Both the position numbers and the translations under genes were made by a program. The notes beneath the pieces are model-generated. The model was not told the origin of the DNA. It was given only the letters and a program-made list of their open reading frames with translations, and searched no databases. This document shows, piece after piece, positions 22,316 to 33,207 of a stretch of DNA of 64,000 nt (positions are counted from its first letter, which is position 1; every line of letters begins with the position of its first letter). The stretch is from Cephalotrichum gorgonifer. Taxonomy: Eukaryota > Ascomycota > Sordariomycetes > Microascales > Microascaceae. Where the stretch lies: NCBI GenBank assembly GCA_900312665.1, contig ONZQ02000009.1:1474744-1538743 (forward strand), in the 5' to 3' direction.

Positions 22316-22925
22316 TTGGATTTTCGTCGCCCCTCGTGAGACTGAGAAGCAGCAACAGTGCGGGACATCCATGGCCTGGATGGTTTAAGCCTGGGCAGCT
22401 CCAATGTTCTTCCAGATTCGCCGGATTCCGTCATTTCATACCTTTGATCTTCTAGATCCCCATAAGCCCTAAGGTCGGAAAACGTACACGATATACCTCC
22501 AGTTTCGACCGCCATTGCTACCATTCTCATCTAATCTGAGTCCAAGGTCAAGGGAGGATCTCAAGATTAGGTGGGAGAAATTTGCGTGGAAGAAGACCGA
22601 GGGATATTCCAACGCTGTATGGGGGTGGCCAAGAAAGAAGCTGCTGGGAAATGGAATAAGTAGGGGTCTGGGGACTTGGCGGAGAAAGTGATCCAGAGGA
22701 AAAAAACGAGTATTGGCCAGTCAAGTCGCAGGCGGTGCCGTGCCTTGCATGGGCGCTTAAATCTGCCTCGCCGTGGCTGATGCACAAACCCTGAAGCGAG
22801 CTGAAAAACCATTTCCCCCTTGGCCTCGCAATTTCTTTAAATCATCAACCACCCTTTCTTCCTCGAGCCCTTCATTCGCGGTGATGATACAACGCCATTA
22901 ACCCTCGATCGGTCTGGGGTATCCA
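22316..22925. other. Intergenic, promoter region of the HET gene
   Basis: No RNA or protein gene seen. CT-rich just before the HET start. Confidence 0.5.
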
Positions 22926-24897
22926 ATGACAGATTGTGCCCCTCCCTTTCAGTATGGCCCGTTATCCGGGCCTCAAAATATCCGCGTCCTCGAGCTGCAT
23001 CCAGCACTCAAGGCCACCCAACCCATTCAATGCTCCTTCAGAGAAATATCCCTCCAAGACGATACCGCCTCCCTCACGTATGAGGCTCTCTCCTACACAT
23101 GGGGATCACCCCAAGGAACGCAGCCCATCCAGTGCGAGGGCGGCGAAATCCTCGTGACGCCCAACTGCGAGCAGGCTCTCCTCCATCTGCGCCAGAAATT
23201 CAAGCCGCGGAACCTCTGGATCGACGCTATCTGCATCAACCAGCAAGACACCCAAGAGAAGAACCAGCAAGTCACGATGATGGGAGATATATACCGTTCT
23301 GCAGGCCGCACTATCTTATGGCTGGGGAAGGAGACGGATCCTGAGCTATTGGGGGTCTTGCGCCGTGCGAAGCGGTACGGAAATGCCTACCAGGGAGTGA
23401 GGAGGGCGTTTAGAAAGATTCGGCCAGACACCAGCTTGCCGTATAATGAACGCTACTTTGAAACGCAAATTCTTTGTGAGTCACGGTACCCCTGGCCTCC
23501 CCCTCCCACAACGGGTTCTTCCGTTGACACTAGTTACGAAAGCCACTGCCGAGACTGCGCGAGTGGTGAGGATCTGCTCCAACGAGTGGTTTCGCAGGAT
23601 GTGGACCATCCAGGAATTCCTCCTCTCCAAGTCGGCCATTTTCATGATGGGAGACCTGCAATGCCCGTCTCTATCGCTGTTCTCATACTTTTGTTTCGGC
23701 CGAGGTATTGTGGAACGGGCAGACCTTGCACACTATCGAATGAGGAATACCCTGGCCGACTTCTCGCCGCCGTCAGGAGACAGTCAATACTTTCAGGACT
23801 TTATGGTAGTTGTCATCCAGCTGGCAGCGCTCAATAACGCTACCGACCCCCGGGACAAGGTCTATGGCATGATTGCGTTTTTGAAGAGGAGATTGCCTGA
23901 ACTAGAACTTCCCGCGGTGGACTACTCGAATTCCGTTGGAGCCGTCTACGAGCAGTTCACCAGATTTCTGATCATGACTTCGAAGAGGCTCTGGCCACTA
24001 GAGATCATCGTCGGGTCGTCAAGGGCTGAATCTCAGGGCATGAGCTCCTGGGCCCTGGACCTTCGCGACGCCGATAGCATGTATGTCAATTACACCGACG
24101 GTACCAATTACCATCAGTCAACCGAGCACAAACTCCCTTTGAGGATGCAGAATTCGGGAGAGCTCCGCGTACGAGCTAAAAGGATCGGAAGAGTCGCCCA
24201 AATTAGTGCGAGGATGCCCTGGGATGATAGGTTGAACGGCAAATCGACAAGGGAACTCGATGAAGAGCGTAGCGCATGTCTCGCTGGGTGGACGGCTTTC
24301 GTCACGCACCTGGATTTGAACGAGGACCTAGGCAGGTCGCCATACCTCTTCCACCCGGAACGCAATCAGAGTAGATCTCGAGGCGCCTTCGGCAGCGAAA
24401 GCCTGAGATCGATTGAAGGACCATGTCCTGACCCCAACGCCCGTGCTCTGAAGGCCTTCACCAGTTGCCTACACTACCTTCAGATAAGGCAGCAAGCAGA
24501 AGACGAGATAAGCGTCGAGGGCGATCGCTATTTCAATCCATTCGAGAAGGAAAGTGCAAAGGAAAAGAGGATGAAGAAAAAAAGACGGGACGCGAAGGAG
24601 AAAGCAGAGAGGGGCCCCGACATTTTCGACCCCGATGCACGCAGGTTCGATAGGTGTGTTTTGTTTATAACGAGCAGGGGGTATCTAGCTGCGAGCCCTG
24701 GGGACATGTGTGTAGGAGACTCCGTGTTTGTTGTCCAAGGGTCAAATTATGCGTTCGTTCTACGGCGGCAGCCCAAGAGCATGAGGTATAGGTTGGTTGG
24801 GAAGGCTAGTGTGTATCAATCCCAGGAAAAGGAGGGATGGAATCCTGCAAAATGGGAGGATGATGAGCCTGGGGTCGACGAGATTGTGCTGGTTTAA
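22926..24897 (+). CDS. HET-domain (heterokaryon incompatibility) protein
   Basis: HET domains trigger cell death when incompatible strains fuse; the precise role of this copy is unknown. Exon 1 is 22926-23475. The intron starts with GTGAGT at 23476 and ends at 23533 or 23542; both preserve the frame, giving 637 or 634 aa. The three HET blocks are in order: YEALSYTWGSP (residues about 54-64), LWIDAICINQQD with GDIYRSAGRTILWLG, and NEWFRRMWTIQEFLL after the intron. The C-terminal half has the usual ALNNATDPRDKVYG motif, then a Lys/Glu-rich stretch near residue 545 and a terminal beta-rich block with RGYLAASPGDMCVGD, as in many Pezizomycotina HET proteins. No STAND or NACHT domain is fused. Confidence 0.93.
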
Positions 24898-25291
24898 CCG
24901 TGGTAGCGGGAGATTTAAGCGGAATGGAGACCAGTATCTTGCGTCTCGGAGGGGGGGGCAGCCTATTGTTCAGGTCCACTCCTAGTAGAGGCTTCCGGGC
25001 GCCGAATTTTGCCTCGGGAACGAGCTCTGTCTCCGGGAAGGCGTCAGACAACTCCAAATACGTCTGCTAGAGGAGGCTTCTGCGTATGCTCTGACAATGG
25101 CAAGCTGCCTCTCATGAGATGGGCGTTGGACTGAGTTACGGGGAGAGGGGTAGCATGCTTCGTTAGGCGAGGTCACCCTCTAGTTCAAAAATTGGTACGT
25201 ATACTCATCTCGTGCATGCATGCAGGGATCAACATCTTCATTTTCATAACCGTGGCCTCATGTATCCTCTCCTTCCTCTCGAGCCTCGATC
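24898..25291. other. Convergent spacer between the HET and BTB-like genes
   Basis: Nothing recognisable. Confidence 0.5.
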
Positions 25292-26773
25292 TTAGTGCTC
25301 CATGAGTTCCTGGCTGAACCGATGAACGAGTTTGTTACAACCCAAACAGGTCTTCCAATCGCCTTTGAGGTTCAAGTGCTCTAGCCGATGTTCACAATGT
25401 AGCTCAAAATCATGGCCATCGTCGCTCGAATGGAAGACTGAGGACATATTAACCATACCGCTGGTCATACCTTCCGACAACGGGGAACTGAAGGAAGTGT
25501 GTGCCTCATCCCTGGTTGACGGCTCGGGCTGGGCGTAATCTGGTGGAGGGGGGGGAATTTCGACAAATCCCGAGGGTTCCGTGGCTGCGGCCACCTTCCT
25601 TCCTTTCTTTCCCTTCTTCTTATCTTTCTTCAGCTTACCCGGTGCCGAACACCAGTCACCCGCCCCATCCGCTGTGGTCGATGACAAGTTAGCCCAGGGG
25701 ATCTCTTTAAGAATAACGACACAGGCCAGGTTTGGGTCAACTCACCATCCAACCTCGGGATAACAAATGATTGCCCTTCAGCGAACTGGTCCAGTCCGGT
25801 CACACGGACTGCATCCCCGGCTGTTTGTGGTTCAGCTTGAGGCTCTACTTCGTAATCCTCGGCTGGGGCAGCTTCTGGGTACTGCTCAGGAGCAACTTCC
25901 TCATAAGCCTCGGCTAGAGTGGGTTCTTCCGGGTACTCCTGAGGGGCAACCTCCTCGTAAACCTCGGCTGGAGGAATGGGTTCTTCTGGGTACTGCTCAG
26001 GGAGAACTTCCTCGACTGGAGCTGGTTCTTTAAGCGTATCTTCTTCAGACAGTTCCTTCTCGCAGGGCAATTCAATACTATTGAGCTGGAGCTCGACGAC
26101 GCTTTTGAGGATAATCTTGCTGATCGTGTTGGGAGTTCCGAGTTCAGAAAGAACTGTATCTGCAGCTGCGCGTGTCAAGCCCCTCAAAAAGGATTGCACA
26201 CGGGATTCGGTGGCTGCTCTGATGGTGTGGAGAGACGTTGGGCCCGCCTCTTCCATAATATCGATTATTGAAGGCAAGCTCAGTTCGTCACCTAGCCGCT
26301 GCATTTCCTTCTCCGCGAGGTCGCAGAGAGATGACAGCTCGAAAGATTCGGCCGCGGTATACACGCGAAGGGCGGTGGCAAATTCGGAAGCGTTTTTCTC
26401 GGCAAGAGATTTTCCCTGTGGCTTGAGACATTCGTAATTCCCGGTGACTAGAAAATTGACGAGGACATGGCCAGCGTCAAGGGAAACATCATCTAGACGC
26501 AGGTCATGGAGGCGGCTAAATGACCATCCCATCCGGGAAGAAAGCTTCGCGCTCTTGCGTAGAATTTCATGATGAAGATGGAGAGGCCCTTCGTTTTGGA
26601 AATAGAGGGCGCAAGTGTCGCTGGCGTAGGGCCTGCCATTTATCGTCAGTATACGAGCGTAGGGAGGAGACTGGGGGGCCTGACGAGTGTTCTGGTCTCG
26701 AGTCACTGTCTAAATCCACAGCCTCCGGCTCGGGGGTTGGCGAGCGTAGCAATTTCTTGCCCTTTTTAACCAT
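25292..26773 (-). CDS. BTB/POZ-like domain protein with an acidic Pro/Glu repeat; apparent frameshift
   Basis: BTB-like folds mediate protein-protein contacts. Coding runs 26773-25746, then a 74-bp intron (GTGAGT donor, GCTAAC branch), then 25671-25292. The start MVKKGKKLL with a Pro/Glu/Asp-rich leader is typical. The BTB-like part begins YARILTINGRPYASDTCALY, followed by LHLHHEILRKSAKL and later helices. Residues about 240-310 hold imperfect repeats such as EEVAPEQYPE. The last exon is Lys-rich with a C-x2-C pair (TCLGCNK) near the end. Leader and BTB part lie in different frames; a six-G run at 26673-26678 on the plus strand is the likely site, since one fewer base makes the total an exact 469 codons. 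It may be a sequencing error. Confidence 0.75.
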
Positions 26774-28230
26774 GATGTTGAGAATTGGGCTGTGAGTCTG
26801 CTTAGAATGGATTCGTATCAAGCTGGAAGATGTCAAAGTCGCCCTTCCCCAGCGCTCAAATCTTGGTGAGTGGCAGCTTTAATAGCTGTAAGAGTGGGGG
26901 AGGTAACAACACAACATTAACTCCGGAAGTTGGGCGTAGTCCGCTCAAACAGGTGGATGGCCTGAAATTCGCGACGTTGGTTGGCCTCCAGCGTAGGGCT
27001 ACCGTACTTTTTTGAGGCGTTATAACATACGCACACCGCTCCTGTTGTGCAACATCATGAGAAACATCAGTCAGTCCACATGATCCTAGCCTGCGTGCCC
27101 AGAGTCTTGCAAAACTGCACAACCAAAACATTGCCTGCTTGGGAACGCCTTGCAGGAGCTAAGTGAGGAGGGTTTCTCCACGGTCTTCAATTGCCGGCTT
27201 ATCGAATTTCCGGCGGCCCCCCGATTGGGTAGGTTTCTTCAGCGTATGCTAGACGAAGTATAAATGCGAGGCCTGGAGGTACAAGAAGCATAAGAAAGGA
27301 GCAGGCCGAAACGATCCTTAGACATGGCGTCCTCACGCGCCGCTTCGCTCCGGGAGGGCCTCCCGCATGTTTCGCGACAGACTCATGTCTTATGAGATGT
27401 ATTGAAGTGAAATCGGGATTGGAATGAAGGGATTTCATGGGTATAGATAAGCAGATGTTCCAATAATACAGGCTCATAAGTAGACCAAGAATAGACATAT
27501 GCATTGTTCACTTTTACGCAATGGAATCTTGCCACTCAGTGGATAGCAGGAATGACCTTGAGAGTTGAAATGTAAGCTTGTCTCTGATGTGTAAATTATA
27601 TAGCAGCTATCATAGGAACGTTAGCCAGAGCCTCTATACTTCCTCCGCTGTCACCGTAAGCTAGATGATCCTGCCCGATGTATTCTTGTCTATCTCACTA
27701 CTCCTGCTGTGCCACGCGAGAAACGTAAATTATCGCATGTCCGTCTTTGGCGTGTTACCCCTTACTACTTGTGACGTGTTATCATGCTGCCCTGTGTAAA
27801 GTATATAGGCTACGAATGAGGCGATCACAGTATTTTGCTCATGGGGCATATATTCCTTGCTAGGCAGCAGCAACTTGGGGGCCACGACACGCGTCTTCCA
27901 AGGCTCCTCCGTGCATGACCTGGGAATGTGCCCTGATTTTTTTCTCGTCAGCCAAATGGACGAGAGAAGATTCAACCTCCACTACCTCCGCGTGAAGTCC
28001 ATGGGCTACCGCCAAGGACACTCACCACGGGTTGAGTCGTACAGCAGGATCAAGTGAATTCCAGTCATCCAGAGGGCCGGACTGTCTGGGCGGAAATTAG
28101 GGTCTGTTTAAGCCCGGATTGTAATTGATACTTAAAGTCCAATATTCTCCCTTGTCGCTCTCGTCCTCCTCGTCCCCTTTATGCCAGCTCGAGAAGCCGC
28201 CGACGACATCCAATTTACAACTCGATAGCC
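26774..28230. other. Intergenic, 1.46 kb
   Basis: Between divergent genes. A minus-strand frame at 27199-27504 has hydrophobic stretches but no family resemblance. Otherwise this is promoter DNA only. Confidence 0.4.
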
Positions 28231-29070
28231 ATGGCAACTTCTACTTTTGTTAAAGAAGGGAGCCCCTCACAGAGTGTAGAAACTATCACGAGTTCATTGG
28301 CGGGGATTGACCTCGACGGTCTGACAAATTCCGGCCTCGTCGATACCCCCGAAGCCGTTTCGGCCCTCGTCGACGTCCTCCATGGGCTGCCCGTCAGACC
28401 CCCATCCCTCTACATCGACATCGAAGGAGTCAATCTTTCCAGACAAGGCACCATTTCTATCCTCCAGGTGTTTGTTCGACCGAAGAGTCGAACCTATCTC
28501 GTCGACATCCACATTCTCGGTAACAAAGCATTCGCCACTCCTGGGGCCAATGGCGGGACTCTCAAGCAGATATTAGAATCTGAGACCATCCCGAAGGTCT
28601 TCTTCGACGTGCGGAACGATTCGGATGCCCTGTACAGCCACTTCCATATCAGGCTCTCGGGTATACAGGACTTGCAGCTTATGGAGTTGGCAACACGAAC
28701 TTTCCGCCGGTCTCACGTCAACGGGCTCGCAAAATGCATTGCAAGAGATGCTCCCATGGGGGACAAGGAGCTGGTAGACTGGGAAGCGACCAAGGAGAAC
28801 GGCATAAAACTTTTCCAGCCTAATCTGGGCGGGAGTTACGAAGTGTTTAACGAGCGGCCCCTTTCGGAGGAAATCAGAACGTATTGTGTCCAAGACGTTC
28901 AGTTTCTCCCTCGACTGTGGACATACTACGACGCCAAGATTACGCCGCGATGGAGACAAAGGGTGCTCGAGGCATCGAAGGAGAGGGTTACTTTGTCTCA
29001 GGCTCCGGAGTACAATGGCCAGGGTATACATATGGCTTTGGCCCCGCAGGGTTGGGCTAATCTTAGATAG
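28231..29070 (+). CDS. 3'-5' exonuclease-domain protein (RNase D/WRN type, DEDDy)
   Basis: Predicted to trim RNA or DNA 3' ends with two metal ions. Single exon, 279 aa. Exo I: LYIDIEG with D63 and E65. Exo II: FFDVRNDSDAL with D126-D132. Exo III: RTYCVQDVQFLPRLW, where YCVQD is the Y-x3-D pattern of the DEDDy subgroup. The C-terminal LAPQGW ending is usual for fungal members, which are stand-alone exonuclease domains without helicase or HRDC parts. All acidic residues are present, so it is probably active. The substrate cannot be inferred from its neighbours. Confidence 0.9.
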   Translation: MATSTFVKEGSPSQSVETITSSLAGIDLDGLTNSGLVDTPEAVSALVDVLHGLPVRPPSLYIDIEGVNLSRQGTISILQVFVRPKSRTYLVDIHILGNKAFATPGANGGTLKQILESETIPKVFFDVRNDSDALYSHFHIRLSGIQDLQLMELATRTFRRSHVNGLAKCIARDAPMGDKELVDWEATKENGIKLFQPNLGGSYEVFNERPLSEEIRTYCVQDVQFLPRLWTYYDAKITPRWRQRVLEASKERVTLSQAPEYNGQGIHMALAPQGWANLR

Positions 29071-29699
29071 GAGACGCTGTAGGTAGCTCAATTGGCTGGC
29101 TTTGAACAGTGTGCCAACTGTCCCGACGATAGATCTGCGAAGTATACCGACATAAAATGAAGATGATTCAATGCATGTAACGGGCTCAGTGTTCAAATGT
29201 GGGTGTTGGTAAGACTGAATACACTCACCCTCGGCGTGCTGCAGGAGGCCATCAACAACCCGACAAGTGTTCCATTTCGTTTGCAATCGTTTTGTATTGC
29301 GTCTAAGCCAGGTCGTAGGCAGCTCGGTAGTTGCGCTGTGTAACACGGACTACAGTCCTAGTGGTAGATTCTGAGGGCTTGGTGTAGTTACAAAAAGAGT
29401 GATAAGTGGCTGAGGGGGTCACACAACTTGATGGACAGTGTGAACGGAATGTTCCCCATCTCCAATGCAAACAACACGCTTATATGACGCTCATGAGCTG
29501 CTACGCCTTGTAAATGGAGAATACATAGTCGAGGTGAGAGTCTCGAGTCTCCATTACAACGCATTTCAAACTGCAATAGTAAAATAATCATCAGGCAAGG
29601 GCTAGGGCTTTTCGCTCATAGAACAAACGCCTCATGGGGGTGATACTTGGTGTGGAGGATGGCCCCCTTTTTTCGACAGTATATCATCTTTGCTCTGCC
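29071..29699. other. Convergent spacer
   Basis: No gene is supported. Open frames on the opposite strand of the exonuclease extend into it but look like shadow frames. Confidence 0.5.
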
Positions 29700-31051
29700 T
29701 CAATCCTTTCTAGCAACATAGAGCATCCATTGGACGACTAGAGCCAGGACTGTAGCTCCTAGAGAGCTGGCCCCGATGGCCGTTTGCCAATCTCCAAAAA
29801 CCACTCGGAAAACAAAGGAAGAGCCGACAGCGAGAGTGGTTGCCAACGATATAGCTGCGCTAAATCTTATGCCCTCCCACTTCTCGGTCACTTTATAGCC
29901 GTTGAACACAACATCACCGATACGTGGATTGTGCCAATAGAGGCCTCGGAGCATATCCCTGGACTAGGTTAGTGAACGAGGCACACTGAGTCAAATTGGA
30001 AAGATGAATCTCCAAACCCAGAAGAGTATATCCCTGACCCCTGAGCGAGGCCGTCCCGCAAACGTTGGCCGTTTGCCAGTGATGGACTTCGAAATGCTAA
30101 GGTGAGCATTGGCACAAGTGAAAGGCTTCGCAAGCGGTATTGTAGGCGGTCAAATTTTTCGACGTCGCAGTCGCGATAGGGGATAGTCCAGCTAGGACAC
30201 ACTGGCGAATGCTCCCATTTTTCAGTTATGTGGTCCTTCCCACAAGAGGAGAGAAAGTCCCCGTCTTGCCATTCGCTCATTGGCCGTTCAGCGGCCTTCG
30301 ACTCTTCGCGAAGGCTGCGGCGCAGTTGCTCAATATTCAAGACTTCGTACGTCCCCATAAATGTGTTGCTGCCTTTGCGATTCTCAACTCCTGAAAAGCG
30401 AAACTGGGAACGAAGCCAGACTGGAAGTTAATAAAGGCTCCACGATTTAAAAAGAAAGAAACAAACAAAGGCAACACTTACGCTAACCTCCTCCACTCGA
30501 GTGACCTTGCGAAAAGGTAGCCGCTGTCTTGATTTATCCCAGGCCTCCCGCATCTTCATCAGAATAGTTGCCTGGTCAGCATCATCTCTGAGCGTAATCT
30601 GGACGATTCGGCACTTTTCTGGTCGTCCGATACAGAGGAAGACGCAGGGAGTGTTCGTAACAATGCCCCCAAAAAATAAGCGTGTGTATTTGTCCTTGAA
30701 CATGCCCATCTCGTCTGGACTTTGGCTTCTGGGCTGCGCCGACTGAAAAGGTGGCGATGGATATCTCCTTCTTATCCCAGATGGTCCCATTCTGGTTCGG
30801 GATGGCCTTGGAGTGTGCAGCCTGCCAGTCTCTTCGTCAATGTGTGGACGTCTTCCACGTAAGTGTGCTGGTGGGGCAGAATGTGGAGGTAGAGGCTCTG
30901 AGATAGTCTGGGAGCCTCCTTGCTCTGGATCGGACAGTCCATGAGCTGAACTGTCCGGAATGGAAGAGCTTGATCCCGGTGGCGTCGTCATACCAACAGA
31001 CATCTGGGGTTGGCACAGTTGCTTGAAAGCGGCCTGGTGGTTGAATCTCAT
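29700..31051 (-). CDS. Fungal protein with C-terminal membrane anchor, function unknown
   Basis: Exons 30482-31051, 30018-30403 and 29700-29958 give 404 aa. The introns are 78 bp (GTAAGT) and 59 bp (weaker GTTTGG donor, CACTAAC branch); all phases agree. The N-terminal 95 residues are Pro/Ser-rich and disordered. A conserved core includes YTRLFFGGIVTNTPCVFL, DDADQATILMKMREAWDK and FRFSGVENRKGSNTFMGTYE. The last exon has YWHNPRIGDVVFNGYKVTEKW, then two membrane helices. I recall this arrangement in uncharacterised fungal proteins found with HET genes. The true start may lie further upstream: a Ser/Pro-rich frame at 31091-31346 could be another exon. Confidence 0.65.
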
Positions 31052-32183
31052 TAAATTGCACTTTAAATTGTTGCTAGATTTGAAGGAACTTCAAAACTTG
31101 CGCCTGCATCTGGCTTCGTGCCTTATTCCAGGGAAGAGGCCAAAGAAAGAGCTAAAATATCTTGGGTGTGCGTAAGAAATGTATGTCGGAACCGTAGTTG
31201 GGGCAGACCGGTCGGGCTCCTGATCCAGGCCGGGGATATGGTAAAGAGTAGTAGTAGAGACCTTCCTCGTAGGACCACTTGCATACATCGAGGAGAACGG
31301 GCCGTTCGAGGGAAAAGTAGATGGCAGGTAATGGGAGTCCATGCGTTTTATCGATAGCAAATTTTGCTCGGATAATTTGGACGAGTTATAGTATGGCGCC
31401 AAATCTTTATACGTAGCTCGGTAGGCAATGCGTTCATCGCTGCTATGGTGGCAGATAATGATGAAGGCGGAAAAAAACAGCGACCAGAAGTGAAGGGTGT
31501 GTATATCGGCCACAGTGAATACCATCGAGGTTGGACGCCAAGGCAGACTACAGTTTGAGCCCAATGCCCCCTCCCTTTTCCCCCGGGGGTCCCCTAAGGA
31601 TGCTGCAGGGTGCGCTTGCTGGGATGTCGCTCCTCAGGCTGAGGATACACGCATTTATGTTTGTCTATATGAGGCGGGGTGCATACATATACTGCAGATA
31701 GATCGGACATCTTTATATTTACTGGTTATTCCTGACACAGCCTCAGCGCCTGCTGCCTGATTAACGACTGCCAAAGAAGCCTCAGTGGACGCCAAGGCAG
31801 ATTGGGCAGAATACAGTTTGAACCCAAGACGCCCCCCCTCTTCGCAGTTACACAAGCTTGCCGCAGTGTGCGCTCACTGTTGTAGGTGTCGCTCCCCAGG
31901 CCAAGAACATGTGCGTATTTTAGGGTTGAGGCGGAGTGCATATATTGCAGATACACTCTACATGTTCATTGGTACTCCTGGGGCACCCGTCAAACCAGTC
32001 ACATACCTCAGGCTATTCATTTTCGCCGTGACTCTCTTCAGTGGAGTCTTATATATTGGATAAAGGTGCCTTGTCACTGATTAAAGAGTTGTAGGTAACC
32101 TGGACGTCGTCCGACTTTGTCATCTCCTCGACTCTTACCGCTGTGTCTAACAGCCTATCTTTTCTACACCTTCCATCATTATC
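31052..32183. other. Intergenic with a diverged duplication
   Basis: Contains the two-copy repeat listed separately and a possible upstream exon at 31091-31346. Otherwise no gene. Confidence 0.45.
31531..31992. repeat. Diverged tandem duplication, period about 254 bp
   Basis: Unit 1 (about 31531-31745) and unit 2 (about 31785-31992) share GGACGCCAAGGCAGA (at 31533 and 31787), ACAGTTTGA, GTGCGCT, GTCGCTCC, GAGGCGG, GTGCATA and CTGGTTATTCCTG/TTGGTACTCCTG in the same order. Confidence 0.85.
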
Positions 32184-32663
32184 ATGGATCCTGCCGGTCT
32201 TGCAATCGGTATCGCGGCCCTCTACACGGCGTGTCGGGACTGTTATAACTTCTTCACCACCGTGAAAACAGCAGAAGCAAAATCTTCAGCTCATCTGCGC
32301 GAATTGGAGATTCAGAAGTCAATTCTCAAAGCCTGGGGCTTCCATTGGCAGATTCATAATGAGGACGGCAGCGAGCTGGAACTCTCAGACCACACCGGAC
32401 GAAAGCGAACCAAACTCCACGAGTACCTCATGAGCAACCGATTCAAGGCCGAAGGCGTCTTCAACACTCTTTGTGCTCTTGCCGATACACTGTCCAACCA
32501 GGAGAAAGTCATCAAGCGCTATGGTATCCAGCTTCAGCCATTGCAGGCCATCCAGGATGGATCACAGTTGACGGCAAACGTCCAGTGGTCCATCTCGAGC
32601 ACTACAATTGCTGATGTCAAGCCGGTGATCAGTGAAGTCAGGAGTCGTCTCTCTGCTGAATAA
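32184..32663 (+). pseudogene. HeLo-type (prion-inhibition and propagation) domain, broken
   Basis: HeLo domains are N-terminal membrane-active cell-death domains of HET-S-like and related fungal proteins. The frame opens MDPAGLAIGIAALYTACRDC, typical of the first HeLo helix, followed by amphipathic helices over 159 residues. It stops at 32663, before the last helix of the domain. The neighbouring frame continues for about 15 residues of HeLo-like character, including a Trp-Ala-Leu motif, before its own stop at about 32704. A CT dinucleotide tract at 32648-32654 is the likely slippage site. No effector partner, NACHT domain or amyloid motif follows. Most likely an inactive relic; a short functional variant cannot be excluded. 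Confidence 0.75.
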
Positions 32664-33207
32664 GCTTAAATGGGCCTTGAAAGATAGGGACAGCTTAGTT
32701 CCATAAAGAGCCGGTAGCACAGGCCAAGGCCAACCTCTCCAACAATGTGATATAGGATAAAGTTGAATATAAGATCAGCATAATCATATTCCAATTCTCC
32801 ACTCTCAGTCCAGTCAATAATTATCTTGCTGACTCGGCCTGCCGGGCTCAGGTATCCTCCTTTTTGGCACCGTGCGGAGAGGCCGGACGTCTCGGAGGTC
32901 ATGTCAATGAACAGCCACCGAGATGTCATCAGAATCTTGTCCCCCTTTGTTCTATTGGCCCAAGTAAGGGTGGAGACGTCCCGTGCTTTCGCCCTTCCTC
33001 CGCAACACCTCCGCCTCCGCTCCGCAACACTTCCACCTCCGCACCACTTGTTCCTCCACAATACCTCCGACCGAACTCCATCTGAAGACATCGAACCCGA
33101 GTTTGGTATAGCGCTGCTTGGGGAAACCCACCCTAGTTATTACCGCTTCTCTTTTTTTTTTCCCACCATTACCGCCGCCGCCATCACCGTCTCAACGGAG
33201 CGTTGCC
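32664..33207. other. Promoter region of the Zn2Cys6 gene
   Basis: Pyrimidine-rich before the start codon at 33208. Nothing else supported. Confidence 0.45.

Noticed and set aside
28573..29346. 257-codon minus-strand frame opposite the exonuclease
   Set aside because: The plus-strand gene has intact catalytic motifs; the antisense frame has no domain.
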